Shown here in pieces: positions 32,472 through 40,829 of a stretch of DNA of 64,000 bases. Each line of letters opens with the position of its first letter. The first letter of the stretch is position 1. The translations under genes were made by a program, and so were the position numbers. Source of the stretch: Streptomyces sp. SAT1 (GTDB lineage: Bacteria > Actinomycetota > Actinomycetes > Streptomycetales > Streptomycetaceae). The notes below the pieces were generated by a model. It saw only the letters and a program-made list of their open reading frames with translations. It had not been told where the DNA came from and searched no databases. Location of the stretch: NCBI RefSeq assembly GCF_001654495.1, contig NZ_CP015849.1:868001-932000 (forward strand), written 5' to 3'.

Positions 32472-32939
32472 GTGGACAGCGCCGACGGATGGGGAGACGA
32501 CGTCTACCAGCCCGATGACGACTCCGAGGTCAAGGAGGACACGGGGGTCCTCGACTCGGAGGACACGCTGGAGAACGACGGGGTCGAGGACCCTCTGGAC
32601 CGCGGTTGGTCCCCTCCCGAGCGGCCGTGGGCCGTGGAGCACACCGGTGTGACGGCGGCCGAGCGCCGGCGGGGCGAGACCCTGGACCAGCGGCTGTCGG
32701 AGGAGCTGCCCGATCTCGCCGCGCCGGACGGCGACGGCATCGGTGACTGCGACGGCTCCGACGGGGAACTCCTGGACAACGAGGTCGGCGCCGGCCGCTC
32801 GGGCCGGCTCGTCGCGCCCGACGAGGGTGTGCACGAGGACGAGGAGAGCGCGCTGGTCGCCACGGACGTGGGCATCGACGGAGCAGCCGCCTCCGCCGAG
32901 GAGGCCGCGATGCACGTCGTCGACGAGGAGTCCCTGTAG
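32472..32939 (+). CDS. DUF5709 family acidic protein
   Basis: The 155-residue protein is strongly acidic and shows the DUF5709 pattern: GDDVYQPDDDSEVKEDTG near the start, a middle block RGWSPPERPWAVEHTGVTAAE, and a closing GRLVAPDEGVHEDEES with AAASAEEAAMHVVDE. No membrane segment, signal or catalytic motif is visible. It is found across actinobacteria and its role is unknown. The GTG at 32472 stands near GGAGG (32462) and gives a start that matches the family. The L31 gene follows 69 bases later and may share the transcript. Confidence 0.85.
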   Translation: MDSADGWGDDVYQPDDDSEVKEDTGVLDSEDTLENDGVEDPLDRGWSPPERPWAVEHTGVTAAERRRGETLDQRLSEELPDLAAPDGDGIGDCDGSDGELLDNEVGAGRSGRLVAPDEGVHEDEESALVATDVGIDGAAASAEEAAMHVVDEESL

Positions 32940-33008
32940 GGCAGCCCTCGCCGCCCGCGCCCCGTCGCCGCCGCCCTCCGGGCCACCGCCGTACGACGAG
33001 GAGCATCC

Positions 33009-33266
33009 ATGCAGCAGGACAAGCACCCCGACTACCACTCCGTGGTCTTCCGCGACCGGGCCGCCGGCTACGCCTTCCTCACCCGGTCGACCGCGTCCAG
33101 TGACGAGACCATCGACTGGGACGACGGGGAGACATACCCGGTGGTGGACGTGGAGATCTCCTCGGAGAGCCATCCCTTCTACACCGGCAAGGCCCGCACG
33201 GTCGACTCCGAGGGCAGGGTCGCCCGGTTCGAGCGCCGCTACGGGGGCGGTTCCGGCCAGGGCTGA
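33009..33266 (+). CDS. rpmE2: 50S ribosomal protein L31 type B (zinc-free)
   Basis: The 85-residue protein matches L31 ([54 protein letters not shown]) but has no cysteine at all, so it is the C-minus form that replaces zinc-binding L31 on the ribosome when zinc is scarce. The ATG at 33009 has GAGGAG just before it. Such paralogues are normally repressed by Zur; no AT-rich Zur-like palindrome was seen in the 69 bases upstream or before DUF5709. Confidence 0.95.
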   Translation: MQQDKHPDYHSVVFRDRAAGYAFLTRSTASSDETIDWDDGETYPVVDVEISSESHPFYTGKARTVDSEGRVARFERRYGGGSGQG

Positions 33267-33385
33267 GGACGCGCAGGAGAGCGGGGGCAGAGGCTGGGCG
33301 GAGGACGCGGCCGACAGGAGTCGTGACGGCCCGGCCCGCCGTCCGTGCGGCGGCCGGGCGCGGGAGACCGGGCCCGGCGAACAGG

Positions 33386-34180
33386 TCAGATGACGTTCAG
33401 CGCCGCCGCACAGCCCACTCCGCCGAGCACCATGAACACCGGCATCAGCACCTTGAGCTCGACCCAGCTGCCCGCCCGGAAGCGCATCGCCTTGGGGGGT
33501 CCGATCGGGTACCAGCGCCTGCGGCCCACCGGTATCGGCCACAGGATCGGGCATCCGGAGACGGTCAGCGCGTCCCCGATGTCGTGGACCAGCGCGCCCA
33601 GCACGATCGGCAGCCCCAGCCACAGGTACTCCTGGCCCGGCGCCGTGAACAGCCAGTCGGAGCCGTTGCCCGGCTTGTCCAGGATCCCGGCGAGGATCCA
33701 GGCGCTCGTCCCGGCCAGCAGCCACACCAGGACGTCGCTGCTGGAGCCGCGGGCCGCCCGCCACAGCAGCCCCTCGATGGCCAGGACCATGTGGGCGAAG
33801 AGGATCGCGAGGACCGCCCAGCGTCCGCCGGTGATCGCCACGACGGAGGCACCGCCACCGATCAGCACCGCCCAGAGCCAGGTGTGCGTGAGCGTGCGGT
33901 GACCGCCGGAACGGCGCGGGTCGCCCTTCTTGCGTGTCGTCTTGTAGGCCGCGTAGGAGAGCTTGTCCACGATCTCGCAGAGCCAGCGCGACAGCGGCCC
34001 GAAGGCGTGCGAGATGGTGGCGGCCTTGTGGTCCAGGTCGGGGGCGAGGGCCGCCCCGGCGCAGATCAGCGCGCCGACCAGCACGACCGGCCAGGGCATC
34101 GGGTGATCCATCGCCGCTGCCGCCGCTCCGACGCCCAGCCAGGCTGCGGCACCCGACAGTGAGTGTGCTGGTCCCATCAT
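33386..34180 (-). CDS. Membrane-bound metal-dependent hydrolase (YdjM/DUF457 family)
   Basis: The 264-residue membrane protein begins MMGPAHSLSGAAAWLG with the conserved His, followed by AGAALAPDLDHKAATIS (Asp-Leu-Asp-His), RSGGHRTLTHTWLW (the family's HR-TH motif) and LVHDIGDALT. Several hydrophobic helices lie between. These residues form the putative metal site of the YdjM family of inner membrane hydrolases, whose substrate is not known. Two adjacent ATG codons (34180 and 34177) are possible. It is divergent from the helicase gene. Confidence 0.87.
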   Translation of the reverse strand: MMGPAHSLSGAAAWLGVGAAAAAMDHPMPWPVVLVGALICAGAALAPDLDHKAATISHAFGPLSRWLCEIVDKLSYAAYKTTRKKGDPRRSGGHRTLTHTWLWAVLIGGGASVVAITGGRWAVLAILFAHMVLAIEGLLWRAARGSSSDVLVWLLAGTSAWILAGILDKPGNGSDWLFTAPGQEYLWLGLPIVLGALVHDIGDALTVSGCPILWPIPVGRRRWYPIGPPKAMRFRAGSWVELKVLMPVFMVLGGVGCAAALNVI

Positions 34181-34325
34181 GGCCGTTCCCCGCCCCGTTC
34201 GTCGTGTGCCGTCGTCCAGTCGGCCCGGTGTGCTGACACCGCGTCGGCGACACAGCGTAGCGGTCGTGATCTTCGCTCGGGCAGGCGATTCCCGCTGGGG
34301 CCGGGCGGCCAGGCAAGATGGGTGC

Positions 34326-36839
34326 GTGACCCTCATCGATCAGCTGCCGCCGACCGCCGACCCCGACGCCCTCTACGAAGCCTTCGAGTCGTGGGCCCAG
34401 GAGCGGGGTCTCACGCTCTACCCGCACCAGGAGGAGGCGCTGATCGAGGCGGTCTCCGGGGCGAACGTGATCGTGTCCACGCCCACCGGGTCCGGCAAGA
34501 GCATGATCGCCGCCGGTGCGCACTTCGCCGCCCTGGCCCGGGACGAGGTCACCTTCTACACCGCTCCGATCAAGGCGCTGGTGTCGGAGAAGTTCTTCGA
34601 GCTGTGCAAGCTGTTCGGCACCGAGAACGTCGGCATGCTCACCGGCGACGCCTCCGTGAACGCCGACGCGCCCGTCATCTGCTGCACCGCCGAGGTGCTG
34701 GCGTCCATCGCGCTGCGCGACGGCAAGGACGCCGACGTCGGCCAGGTCGTCATGGACGAGTTCCACTTCTACGCGGAACCGGACCGCGGCTGGGCCTGGC
34801 AGATCCCGCTGCTGGAACTGCCGCAGGCCCAGTTCGTCCTGATGTCGGCGACACTCGGCGACGTCTCCTTCTTCGAGAAGGACCTCGCCCGCCGCACCGG
34901 CCGCCCCACGGCCGTGGTCCGCTCGGCGACCCGCCCGGTCCCCCTGTCGTACGAGTACCGGCGCACCCCGCTCACCGAGACACTCACGGAGCTGCTGCAG
35001 GCGCGGCAGGCGCCCGTGTACATCGTGCACTTCACCCAGGCCCAGGCGGTGGAGCGGGCCCAGGCGCTGATGAGCATCAACATGTGCTCGCGCGAGGAGA
35101 AGGAGCAGATCGCCGAGCTGATCGGCAACTTCCGTTTCACCACCAAGTTCGGCCGCAACCTCTCCCGGTACGTGCGGCACGGCATCGGTGTCCACCACGC
35201 CGGCATGCTGCCCAAGTACCGGCGGCTGGTGGAGAAGCTGGCCCAGGCCGGTCTGCTGAAGGTGATCTGCGGTACGGACACCCTCGGTGTGGGGGTCAAC
35301 GTCCCGATCCGCACGGTGCTGTTCACGGCGCTCACCAAGTACGACGGCAGTCGGGTGCGGACCCTGCGCGCCCGTGAGTTCCACCAGATCGCGGGCCGCG
35401 CCGGACGCGCGGGCTTCGACACGGAGGGCTTCGTCGTCGCGCAGGCCCCCGAGCACGTCATCGAGAACGAGAAGGCGCTCTCCAAGGCGGGCGACGACCC
35501 GAAGAAGCGCCGCAAGGTCGTCCGCAAGAAGGCGCCGGAGGGGTTCGTCGCCTGGTCGGACACCACCTTCGACAAGCTCATCGCCTCCGAGCCGGAGCCC
35601 CTGACGTCCCGTTTCCGGGTGACGCACACCATGCTGCTGTCGGTGATCGCGCGTCCCGGCAACGCCTTCGAGGCGATGCGGCATCTGCTGGAGGACAACC
35701 ACGAGCCGCGCAAGCAGCAGTTGCGGCACATCCGGCGGGCCATCGCCATCTACCGCTCGCTGCTGGACGGCGGCATCGTCGAGAAGCTCGACCGGCCGGA
35801 CGCCGAGGGCCGGATCGTGCGCCTCACGGTCGACCTCCAGCAGGACTTCGCGCTGAACCAGCCGCTGTCCACCTTCGCCCTGGCCGCCTTCGAGCTGCTG
35901 GACCCCGAGTCGCCGTCCTACGCGCTGGACATGGTGTCCGTCGTGGAGTCCACGCTGGACGACCCGCGGCAGATCCTGGCCGCCCAGCAGAACAAGGCGC
36001 GCGGCGAGGCCGTGGCCGCGATGAAGGCGGACGGCGTCGAGTACGAGGAGCGGATGGAGCGCCTCCAGGACGTCAGCTACCCCAAGCCGCTGGAGGAACT
36101 GCTCTTCCACGCCTACGACACCTACCGCAAGAGCCACCCGTGGGTCGGTGACCATCCGCTGTCGCCCAAGTCCGTGGTCCGGGACATGTACGAACGGGCG
36201 CTGTCCTTCACCGAGCTGGTCTCCCTCTACGAGCTGGCGCGGACCGAGGGCATCGTGCTCCGCTACCTGGCCAGCGCCTACAAGGCCCTGGAGCACACCG
36301 TCCCGGACGACCTGAAGTCCGAGGACCTCCAGGATCTGATCGCCTGGCTGGGCGAGATGGTGCGCCAGGTCGACTCCAGCCTGCTGGACGAGTGGGAGCA
36401 GTTGGCCAACCCGGCGGAGATGACCGCGGAGGAGGCACAGGAGAAGGCCGACCAGGTCAAGCCGGTCACCTCCAACGCGCGCGCCTTCCGCGTCCTGGTC
36501 CGCAACGCGCTGTTCCGCCGGGTGGAGCTCGCCGCCCTCGACCAGGTCGCCGAACTGGGCGAGATGGACGCCGAGTCCGGATGGGACGAGGAGGCGTGGG
36601 GCGAGGCCATGGACCGCTACTGGGACGAGTACGAGGACCTGGGTACCGGTCCGGACGCCCGCGGCCCGAAGCTGCTGGTGATCAAGGAGGAGCCGGAGCA
36701 CGGGCTGTGGCGGGTGCGGCAGATCTTCGACGATCCGAACGGCGACCACGACTGGGGCATCAGCGCGGAGATCGACCTGGCCGCTTCGGACGCCGAGGGC
36801 CGTGCGATCGTGCGGGTGACCGCCGTCGGACAGTTGTGA
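34326..36839 (+). CDS. DEAD/DEAH-box helicase with DUF3516 (Ski2-like)
   Basis: The 837-residue protein has helicase motifs in order: I STPTGSGKS (about residue 52), II MDEFHFY (Asp144), III LMSATLGD, then the second core domain with GIGVHHAGMLPKYRR and TDTLGVGVNVP, and QIAGRAGRAGFD (motif VI). The C-terminal 400 residues form the actinobacterial DUF3516 region. The family resembles Ski2/Mtr4-type RNA helicases and may act in RNA turnover, though substrate is not proven. The GTG at 34326 starts just before the conserved region; a start at 34179 would overlap the divergent gene. Confidence 0.93.
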   Translation: MTLIDQLPPTADPDALYEAFESWAQERGLTLYPHQEEALIEAVSGANVIVSTPTGSGKSMIAAGAHFAALARDEVTFYTAPIKALVSEKFFELCKLFGTENVGMLTGDASVNADAPVICCTAEVLASIALRDGKDADVGQVVMDEFHFYAEPDRGWAWQIPLLELPQAQFVLMSATLGDVSFFEKDLARRTGRPTAVVRSATRPVPLSYEYRRTPLTETLTELLQARQAPVYIVHFTQAQAVERAQALMSINMCSREEKEQIAELIGNFRFTTKFGRNLSRYVRHGIGVHHAGMLPKYRRLVEKLAQAGLLKVICGTDTLGVGVNVPIRTVLFTALTKYDGSRVRTLRAREFHQIAGRAGRAGFDTEGFVVAQAPEHVIENEKALSKAGDDPKKRRKVVRKKAPEGFVAWSDTTFDKLIASEPEPLTSRFRVTHTMLLSVIARPGNAFEAMRHLLEDNHEPRKQQLRHIRRAIAIYRSLLDGGIVEKLDRPDAEGRIVRLTVDLQQDFALNQPLSTFALAAFELLDPESPSYALDMVSVVESTLDDPRQILAAQQNKARGEAVAAMKADGVEYEERMERLQDVSYPKPLEELLFHAYDTYRKSHPWVGDHPLSPKSVVRDMYERALSFTELVSLYELARTEGIVLRYLASAYKALEHTVPDDLKSEDLQDLIAWLGEMVRQVDSSLLDEWEQLANPAEMTAEEAQEKADQVKPVTSNARAFRVLVRNALFRRVELAALDQVAELGEMDAESGWDEEAWGEAMDRYWDEYEDLGTGPDARGPKLLVIKEEPEHGLWRVRQIFDDPNGDHDWGISAEIDLAASDAEGRAIVRVTAVGQL

Positions 36840-36900
36840 ACCGACTCCGGTCCCCGGGAAGCGCACGCCCCGCAGCCGTGAACACAGGAGAACCGCGCCC

Positions 36901-37767
36901 ATGACGAACCCGGCCGAGAGGCTTGTCGATCTGCTCGACCTGGAGCAGATAGAGGTCAACATCTTCCGCGGCCGCAGTCCGCAGGAGTCCCTGCAACGGG
37001 TCTTCGGCGGGCAGGTGGCCGGACAGGCTCTCGTGGCCGCCGGGCGCACCACGGACAGCGACCGCCCGGTGCACTCCCTGCACGCGTATTTCCTACGGCC
37101 GGGCCGCCCGGGGGTGCCGATCGTGTACCAGGTGGAGCGGGTGCGGGACGGGCGGTCCTTCACGACGCGCCGGGTCACCGCGGTGCAGCAGGGCCGCACG
37201 ATCTTCAATCTGACCGCCTCCTTCCACAAGCCCGAACAGGGCAGTTTCGATCACCAGTTGCCGCCGGCCCGCAAGGTGCCGTCGCCGGAGTCCCTGCCGA
37301 CGGTCGCCGACGAGGTCCGCGAGCACCTGGGCGCGCTGCCGGAGCAGTTCGAGCGCATGGCGCGCCGCCAGCCCTTCGACATCCGGTACGTGGACCGGTT
37401 GCGCTGGACCACCGAGGAGGTCGAGGACGCCGAACCGCGCAGCGCGGTGTGGATGCGCGCGGTCGGTCCGCTCGGCGACGATCCGCTGGTGCACACCTGT
37501 GCGCTGACATACGCCAGTGACATGACGCTGCTGGACGCCGTACGCCTGCCGGTCGAACCGCTCTGGGGTCCGCGCGGTTTCGACATGGCGTCGCTGGACC
37601 ACGCCATGTGGTTCCACCGGCCGTTCCGGGCGGACGAGTGGTTCCTGTACGACCAGGAGTCACCGATCGCGACGGGCGGGCGGGGGCTGGCCCGCGGGCG
37701 CATCTACGACACCGGGGGGCGTCTGCTGGTGTCCGTCGTCCAGGAGGGTCTGTTTCGCCCGGTGTGA
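36901..37767 (+). CDS. tesB: Acyl-CoA thioesterase II
   Basis: The 288-residue protein is a double hot-dog TesB. Family blocks are FRGRSPQESLQRVFGGQVAGQAL, HAYFLRPG, RVRDGRSFTTRRV, then in the second half CALTYASDMTLLD and SLDHAMWFHRPFRADEWFLYDQESP. The conserved Asp, Thr/Ser and Gln residues of the active site are present. It hydrolyses medium and long acyl-CoA to free fatty acid and CoA. AGGAGA precedes the ATG. It follows the helicase gene by 61 bases on the same strand. Confidence 0.95.
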   Translation: MTNPAERLVDLLDLEQIEVNIFRGRSPQESLQRVFGGQVAGQALVAAGRTTDSDRPVHSLHAYFLRPGRPGVPIVYQVERVRDGRSFTTRRVTAVQQGRTIFNLTASFHKPEQGSFDHQLPPARKVPSPESLPTVADEVREHLGALPEQFERMARRQPFDIRYVDRLRWTTEEVEDAEPRSAVWMRAVGPLGDDPLVHTCALTYASDMTLLDAVRLPVEPLWGPRGFDMASLDHAMWFHRPFRADEWFLYDQESPIATGGRGLARGRIYDTGGRLLVSVVQEGLFRPV

Positions 37768-37844
37768 CCCTCGCGCGCCGACGCGCCGACGCGCCGCCGG
37801 ATCTGCGGTGTGGCGCGGGCCGCGGACGCGTCACGGCTCGCGGG

Positions 37845-38903
37845 TCAGGCGCCTCTGCGGAACAGCCGTCCGAGCAGTCCGTGCGAGCATCGTGCGGGCC
37901 GCTGCCCAGGGTGGTGTCCGGACCGCTTCCGAGCGGGCTCGGGCGGGCGGCGTCGCTCCGGAGCGTGCCGTCGGCTGTCGAGGGCGGGACGCCGGTCGGA
38001 GGCTCGCCGCCGGTCTCCGACCGGACGTCGGCCGGAGGCCGGCCCCGGGACAAGGTGGTGGGATGCCGGATCGGCGTGGTGCGGCGCCGGGCGCGGTGCG
38101 GGCCGGTGGGCGCGGGCTTCCCGCATCGATTGCGCCAAGTCGGCCCGGAGCCACGCGATCTCGTCGGCGTCCTGCGCCGTGGAGAGGTGCTCGACGAGGT
38201 CGGCGGCGGGCGAACCGGGCGCGCCGTGCGGCTGCGGCCGGGTCCGGTGGCGGTTCAGATGGGCGCGCTCGTAAGGATCGGGGACGATCTCCGAGATCTG
38301 GAGCGGGTCGAGCAGTGACGCCGGGGCCGCCGCCTGTGCCCAGGGGTCGTCGGCGGCCTGCCGGAGCAGGAAGCCCAGGTGCCGCCCGCGCCAGTTGCGC
38401 GGGCGCAGGTCCACGCCCGCGTCCAACTGGTCCCGCAGCGTCTCGGCCAGCGGCCGGGTCAGCAGCGAGGTGTTCTTCTCGTCCGCCGCGAACTGCCGAA
38501 GCTCGTCGGCGAGATACAGCCAGACGACGGCCCGGTACCGATTGAGGTAGAACGCGACGGGCACGAGCAGACCCAGCCGGGCCAGGCGGGTGAACCGGAC
38601 CGTGGTCATCCGCATGATCTGCGCGGCCTGCCTGGTGCCCACTGCCTCCACCCGATCGCGCAGCGCCTGCGGAAAGCCTTCCTGTGCCCGGAGCCTCTCG
38701 ATCTCGGCTCGCTCCACGCGGCAGCCGCCTCCGCCGTCGTCGGCGAGCGTCCGGATGTGGCCGAGGCCCACGGCCAGTTCGAACTCGCGGCGCTTCAGTC
38801 CCAGTTCTTTGGCGGCTCGGCTCTGGCCGACGGACGCGCCGGGATTCCCGGAGACCGGCTCGAGGGCGGATACGGATTCGTGCGTGATGGTGGTGCCGGA
38901 CAT
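37845..38903 (-). CDS. DUF6397-like protein with excisionase-type N-terminus
   Basis: The 352-residue protein has a basic helical region SRAAKELGLKRREFELAVGLGHIRT at about residues 28-53 that resembles a helix-turn-helix of MerR/excisionase type, followed by GTRQAAQIMRMTTVRFTRLARLGLLVPV, a second such unit, then a helical middle part and a low-complexity Arg/His/Pro-rich C-terminus of about 120 residues. It resembles the Streptomyces DUF6397 family. DNA binding is inferred. The ATG at 38903 matches family starts. Function unknown. Confidence 0.75.
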   Translation of the reverse strand: MSGTTITHESVSALEPVSGNPGASVGQSRAAKELGLKRREFELAVGLGHIRTLADDGGGGCRVERAEIERLRAQEGFPQALRDRVEAVGTRQAAQIMRMTTVRFTRLARLGLLVPVAFYLNRYRAVVWLYLADELRQFAADEKNTSLLTRPLAETLRDQLDAGVDLRPRNWRGRHLGFLLRQAADDPWAQAAAPASLLDPLQISEIVPDPYERAHLNRHRTRPQPHGAPGSPAADLVEHLSTAQDADEIAWLRADLAQSMREARAHRPAPRPAPHHADPASHHLVPGPASGRRPVGDRRRASDRRPALDSRRHAPERRRPPEPARKRSGHHPGQRPARCSHGLLGRLFRRGA

Positions 38904-39026
38904 GTGGGTCCCCCGTGAGGTGAGTTGCTCGCGCCTGCCGCGCTCGCACACCAAAAACCGTAGCCGGAACCGCGCATTTCGGCGCAAGCCTGTGGATAAC
39001 TCACGGGTGACCCGCGAACGCGCTGG

Positions 39027-39458
39027 TCAGAGGTCAGTTGTGGGGGGACGCTCGGGTTGGCGAGTGGCGACGTCGAGATGCTCGCCGACCCGGTTCACCA
39101 GCCGGGTCATCTCGTAGGCGATCAGGCCGATGTCGGCCTCGGCGCTGCTGAGGACGCACAGGCAGCTGCCCGCGCCGGCGGCGGTCACGAACAGCACCGC
39201 GTCGTCGAACTCGACCATCGTCTGCCGTACCGACCCCGCGCCGAAATGGCGCCCGGACCCTTTGGCGAGGCTGTGCAGGCCGGACGCGACGGCGGCCAGG
39301 TGCTCCGCGTCCTCGCGGCGCAGGCCCGTGCTGGCTCCGGTGACCAGTCCGTCGGTGGACAGGACCAGGGCGTGCCGGACGTCCCCCACCCGCTCGGTCA
39401 GGTCGTCCAGCAGCCAACCGAGTGTGCGGTTGTGCTCCATGATCTGTTCGCCCCCCAT
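39027..39458 (-). CDS. Roadblock/LC7 domain protein (orphan, CvnB-like)
   Basis: The 143-residue protein shows the roadblock/LC7 fold: LGWLLDDLTERVGDVRHALVLSTDGLV, EHLAAVASGLHSLAKGSG, TMVEFDDAVLFVTAAGAGSCLCVL. These proteins act with Ras-like GTPases; in Streptomyces they are usually the second gene of conservons (kinase, LC7, DUF742, GTPase). None of those partners is adjacent here, so it is an orphan. The ATG at 39458 has GGAGGAG upstream; a second ATG at 39440 is in frame. It is divergent from the PPOX gene. Confidence 0.92.
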   Translation of the reverse strand: MGGEQIMEHNRTLGWLLDDLTERVGDVRHALVLSTDGLVTGASTGLRREDAEHLAAVASGLHSLAKGSGRHFGAGSVRQTMVEFDDAVLFVTAAGAGSCLCVLSSAEADIGLIAYEMTRLVNRVGEHLDVATRQPERPPTTDL

Positions 39459-39534
39459 GCGTCGTCTCCTCCAGATCGGAGGATCTCCCGCCAGCCTTCC
39501 CCACTGTTCCTGCCCCGGCAAGCAGGATGGGGGC

Positions 39535-39963
39535 ATGGCACAGAAGATGACCGACGAGGAATGGCGGGCGTTCGTCTCGCACGGCACCCGCACCGGCAAG
39601 CTGTCGACCGTCCGGGCCGACGGAAGCCCGCATGTGGCGCCGATCTGGTTCCTGCTCGACGGGGACGACGTGGTCTTCAACACCGGGAAGGAGACGGTGA
39701 AGGGGCGCAATCTGGTGCGGGACGGCCGGTTCGCGCTCTGTGTGGACGACGACCGGCCGCCGTTCACCTTCGTGGTGGTGCAGGGCCGGGCCCGGCTCTC
39801 CGAGGACCTGGACGAGGTCCGGCACTGGGCGGCCCGGATCGGCGCCCGCTACATGGGCGAGGAGCGCGCCGAGGAGTTCGGGGAACGCAACGGCGTGCCG
39901 GGAGAGCTTCTGGTCCGGGCCGCGATCGACAAGGTCGTGGCGGTGCGGGACCTCGCCGACTGA
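39535..39963 (+). CDS. PPOX-class flavin/F420-dependent oxidoreductase
   Basis: The 142-residue protein has the split beta-barrel pattern of the PPOX/FDOR-B class: FVSHGTRTGKLSTVRADGSPHVAPIWFLLDGDDVVFNTG, RDGRFALCVDDDRPPFTFVVVQGRA. Such proteins use F420 or FMN to reduce or oxidise small molecules. The exact cofactor cannot be fixed from sequence. The ATG at 39535 has GGATGGGGG upstream and matches family starts. A 16-base repeat array follows the stop. Confidence 0.9.
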   Translation: MAQKMTDEEWRAFVSHGTRTGKLSTVRADGSPHVAPIWFLLDGDDVVFNTGKETVKGRNLVRDGRFALCVDDDRPPFTFVVVQGRARLSEDLDEVRHWAARIGARYMGEERAEEFGERNGVPGELLVRAAIDKVVAVRDLAD

Positions 39964-39971
39964 TTCCGGCC

Positions 39972-40075
39972 GATGCAGGGTGATACCGACGCAGGGTGAT
40001 ACCGATGCCGGGTGATACCGATTCCGGCCGATGCCAGGCGGTCCTGATTCCGGCTGATGCCGGGTGATATCGGGT
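39972..40075. repeat. 16-base repeat array after the PPOX gene
   Basis: Units of the form GATGCAGGGTGATACC repeat with small changes (39972-39987, 39988-40003, 40004-40019), then degrade into alternating GATTCCGG and GATGCC pieces to about 40075. The array begins within ten bases of the PPOX stop codon. Confidence 0.85.
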
Positions 40076-40174
40076 GGGCCCGGCTGATCCGCGCGGGCCT
40101 GACCTGACCCCCGGCGCCTCCCGCCCGCCGCCTTCCCCGGCACGCCTGCGCGGTGGTGCGGGATCATGCCGTGC

Positions 40175-40774
40175 ATGAGCGACGACATCACGCACGTGCA
40201 GGAGTTCTTCACCGCCCGCGCCGCGGACTGGGACAGCAGATTCCCCGACGACGGCCCCGCCTACGCCGCCGCCGTCGCCGAGCTGGGACTCGGCGACGGC
40301 GACCGCGTGCTCGACGCGGGGTGTGGGACCGGACGCGCGCTGCCGCCGCTGCGCGCCGCCGTGGGCGTGTCGGGCGTGGTCGTGGGCGCCGATGTCACGC
40401 CGGCGATGCTGGAGGCCGCGGTGCGGGCCGGCCGCGACCGTGAGGGGCGGCTGCTGCTGGCCGATGTCGGCGCCCTGCCGTTCAGGACCCAGTCGTTCGA
40501 CGCCGTCTTCGCGGCCGGTCTCGTCGCGCATCTGCCGCGGCCCGCGGAGAACCTGCGGGAGTTGCGGCGCGTGGTGCGGCCCGGTGGCATGCTCGCGTTG
40601 TTCCATCCGATCGGCCGGGCGGCGCTCGCGGCGCGTCAGGGGCGCCGGATCACACCGGACGACCTCCGCGCGGAAGACCGTCTCCGCCCGCTGCTGGCCG
40701 GATCGGGATGGCGCATGACGTCGTACGTCGACGAGGACGCCCGTTTCCTGGCGCTCGCCGTCCGAGAGGGCTGA
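40175..40774 (+). CDS. Class I SAM-dependent methyltransferase
   Basis: The 199-residue protein has the SAM-binding motif I VLDAGCGTGRALPPL, motif II GADVTPAMLEAA, and the Methyltransf_11 blocks LLLADVGALPF, DAVFAAGLVAHLPRPAENLRELRRVVRPGG. The N-terminal segment FFTARAADWDSRF is common in small-molecule methyltransferases. Substrate unknown. The ATG at 40175 matches family starts; an ATG three codons upstream (40166) is possible. Confidence 0.9.
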   Translation: MSDDITHVQEFFTARAADWDSRFPDDGPAYAAAVAELGLGDGDRVLDAGCGTGRALPPLRAAVGVSGVVVGADVTPAMLEAAVRAGRDREGRLLLADVGALPFRTQSFDAVFAAGLVAHLPRPAENLRELRRVVRPGGMLALFHPIGRAALAARQGRRITPDDLRAEDRLRPLLAGSGWRMTSYVDEDARFLALAVREG

Positions 40775-40784
40775 CACCGCTGTC

Positions 40785-40803
40785 CCGCGCCCCGAGGGCG
40801 CGG
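40785..40803. terminator. Terminator between convergent genes
   Basis: CCGCGCCC and GGGCGCGG form a perfect 8-bp stem around CGA, between the methyltransferase stop and the alpha/beta hydrolase stop. Confidence 0.7.
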
Positions 40804-40829
40804 CGTACGGGCCACCGGCCGGGCACCGC

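Noticed and set aside
29400..37229. A minus-strand frame open for several kilobases across the ABC, L31, helicase and TesB genes
   Set aside because: It is antisense to well-supported genes, has an Arg/Gly/Pro/His composition, no homology and no ribosome binding site. High GC removes stop codons in the opposite frames.
38991..38999. TGTGGATAA, complementary to a perfect DnaA box (TTATCCACA)
   Set aside because: It is a single isolated copy upstream of the DUF6397-like gene, with no cluster of boxes, no dnaA/dnaN neighbours and no AT-rich unwinding region, so it is not an origin.
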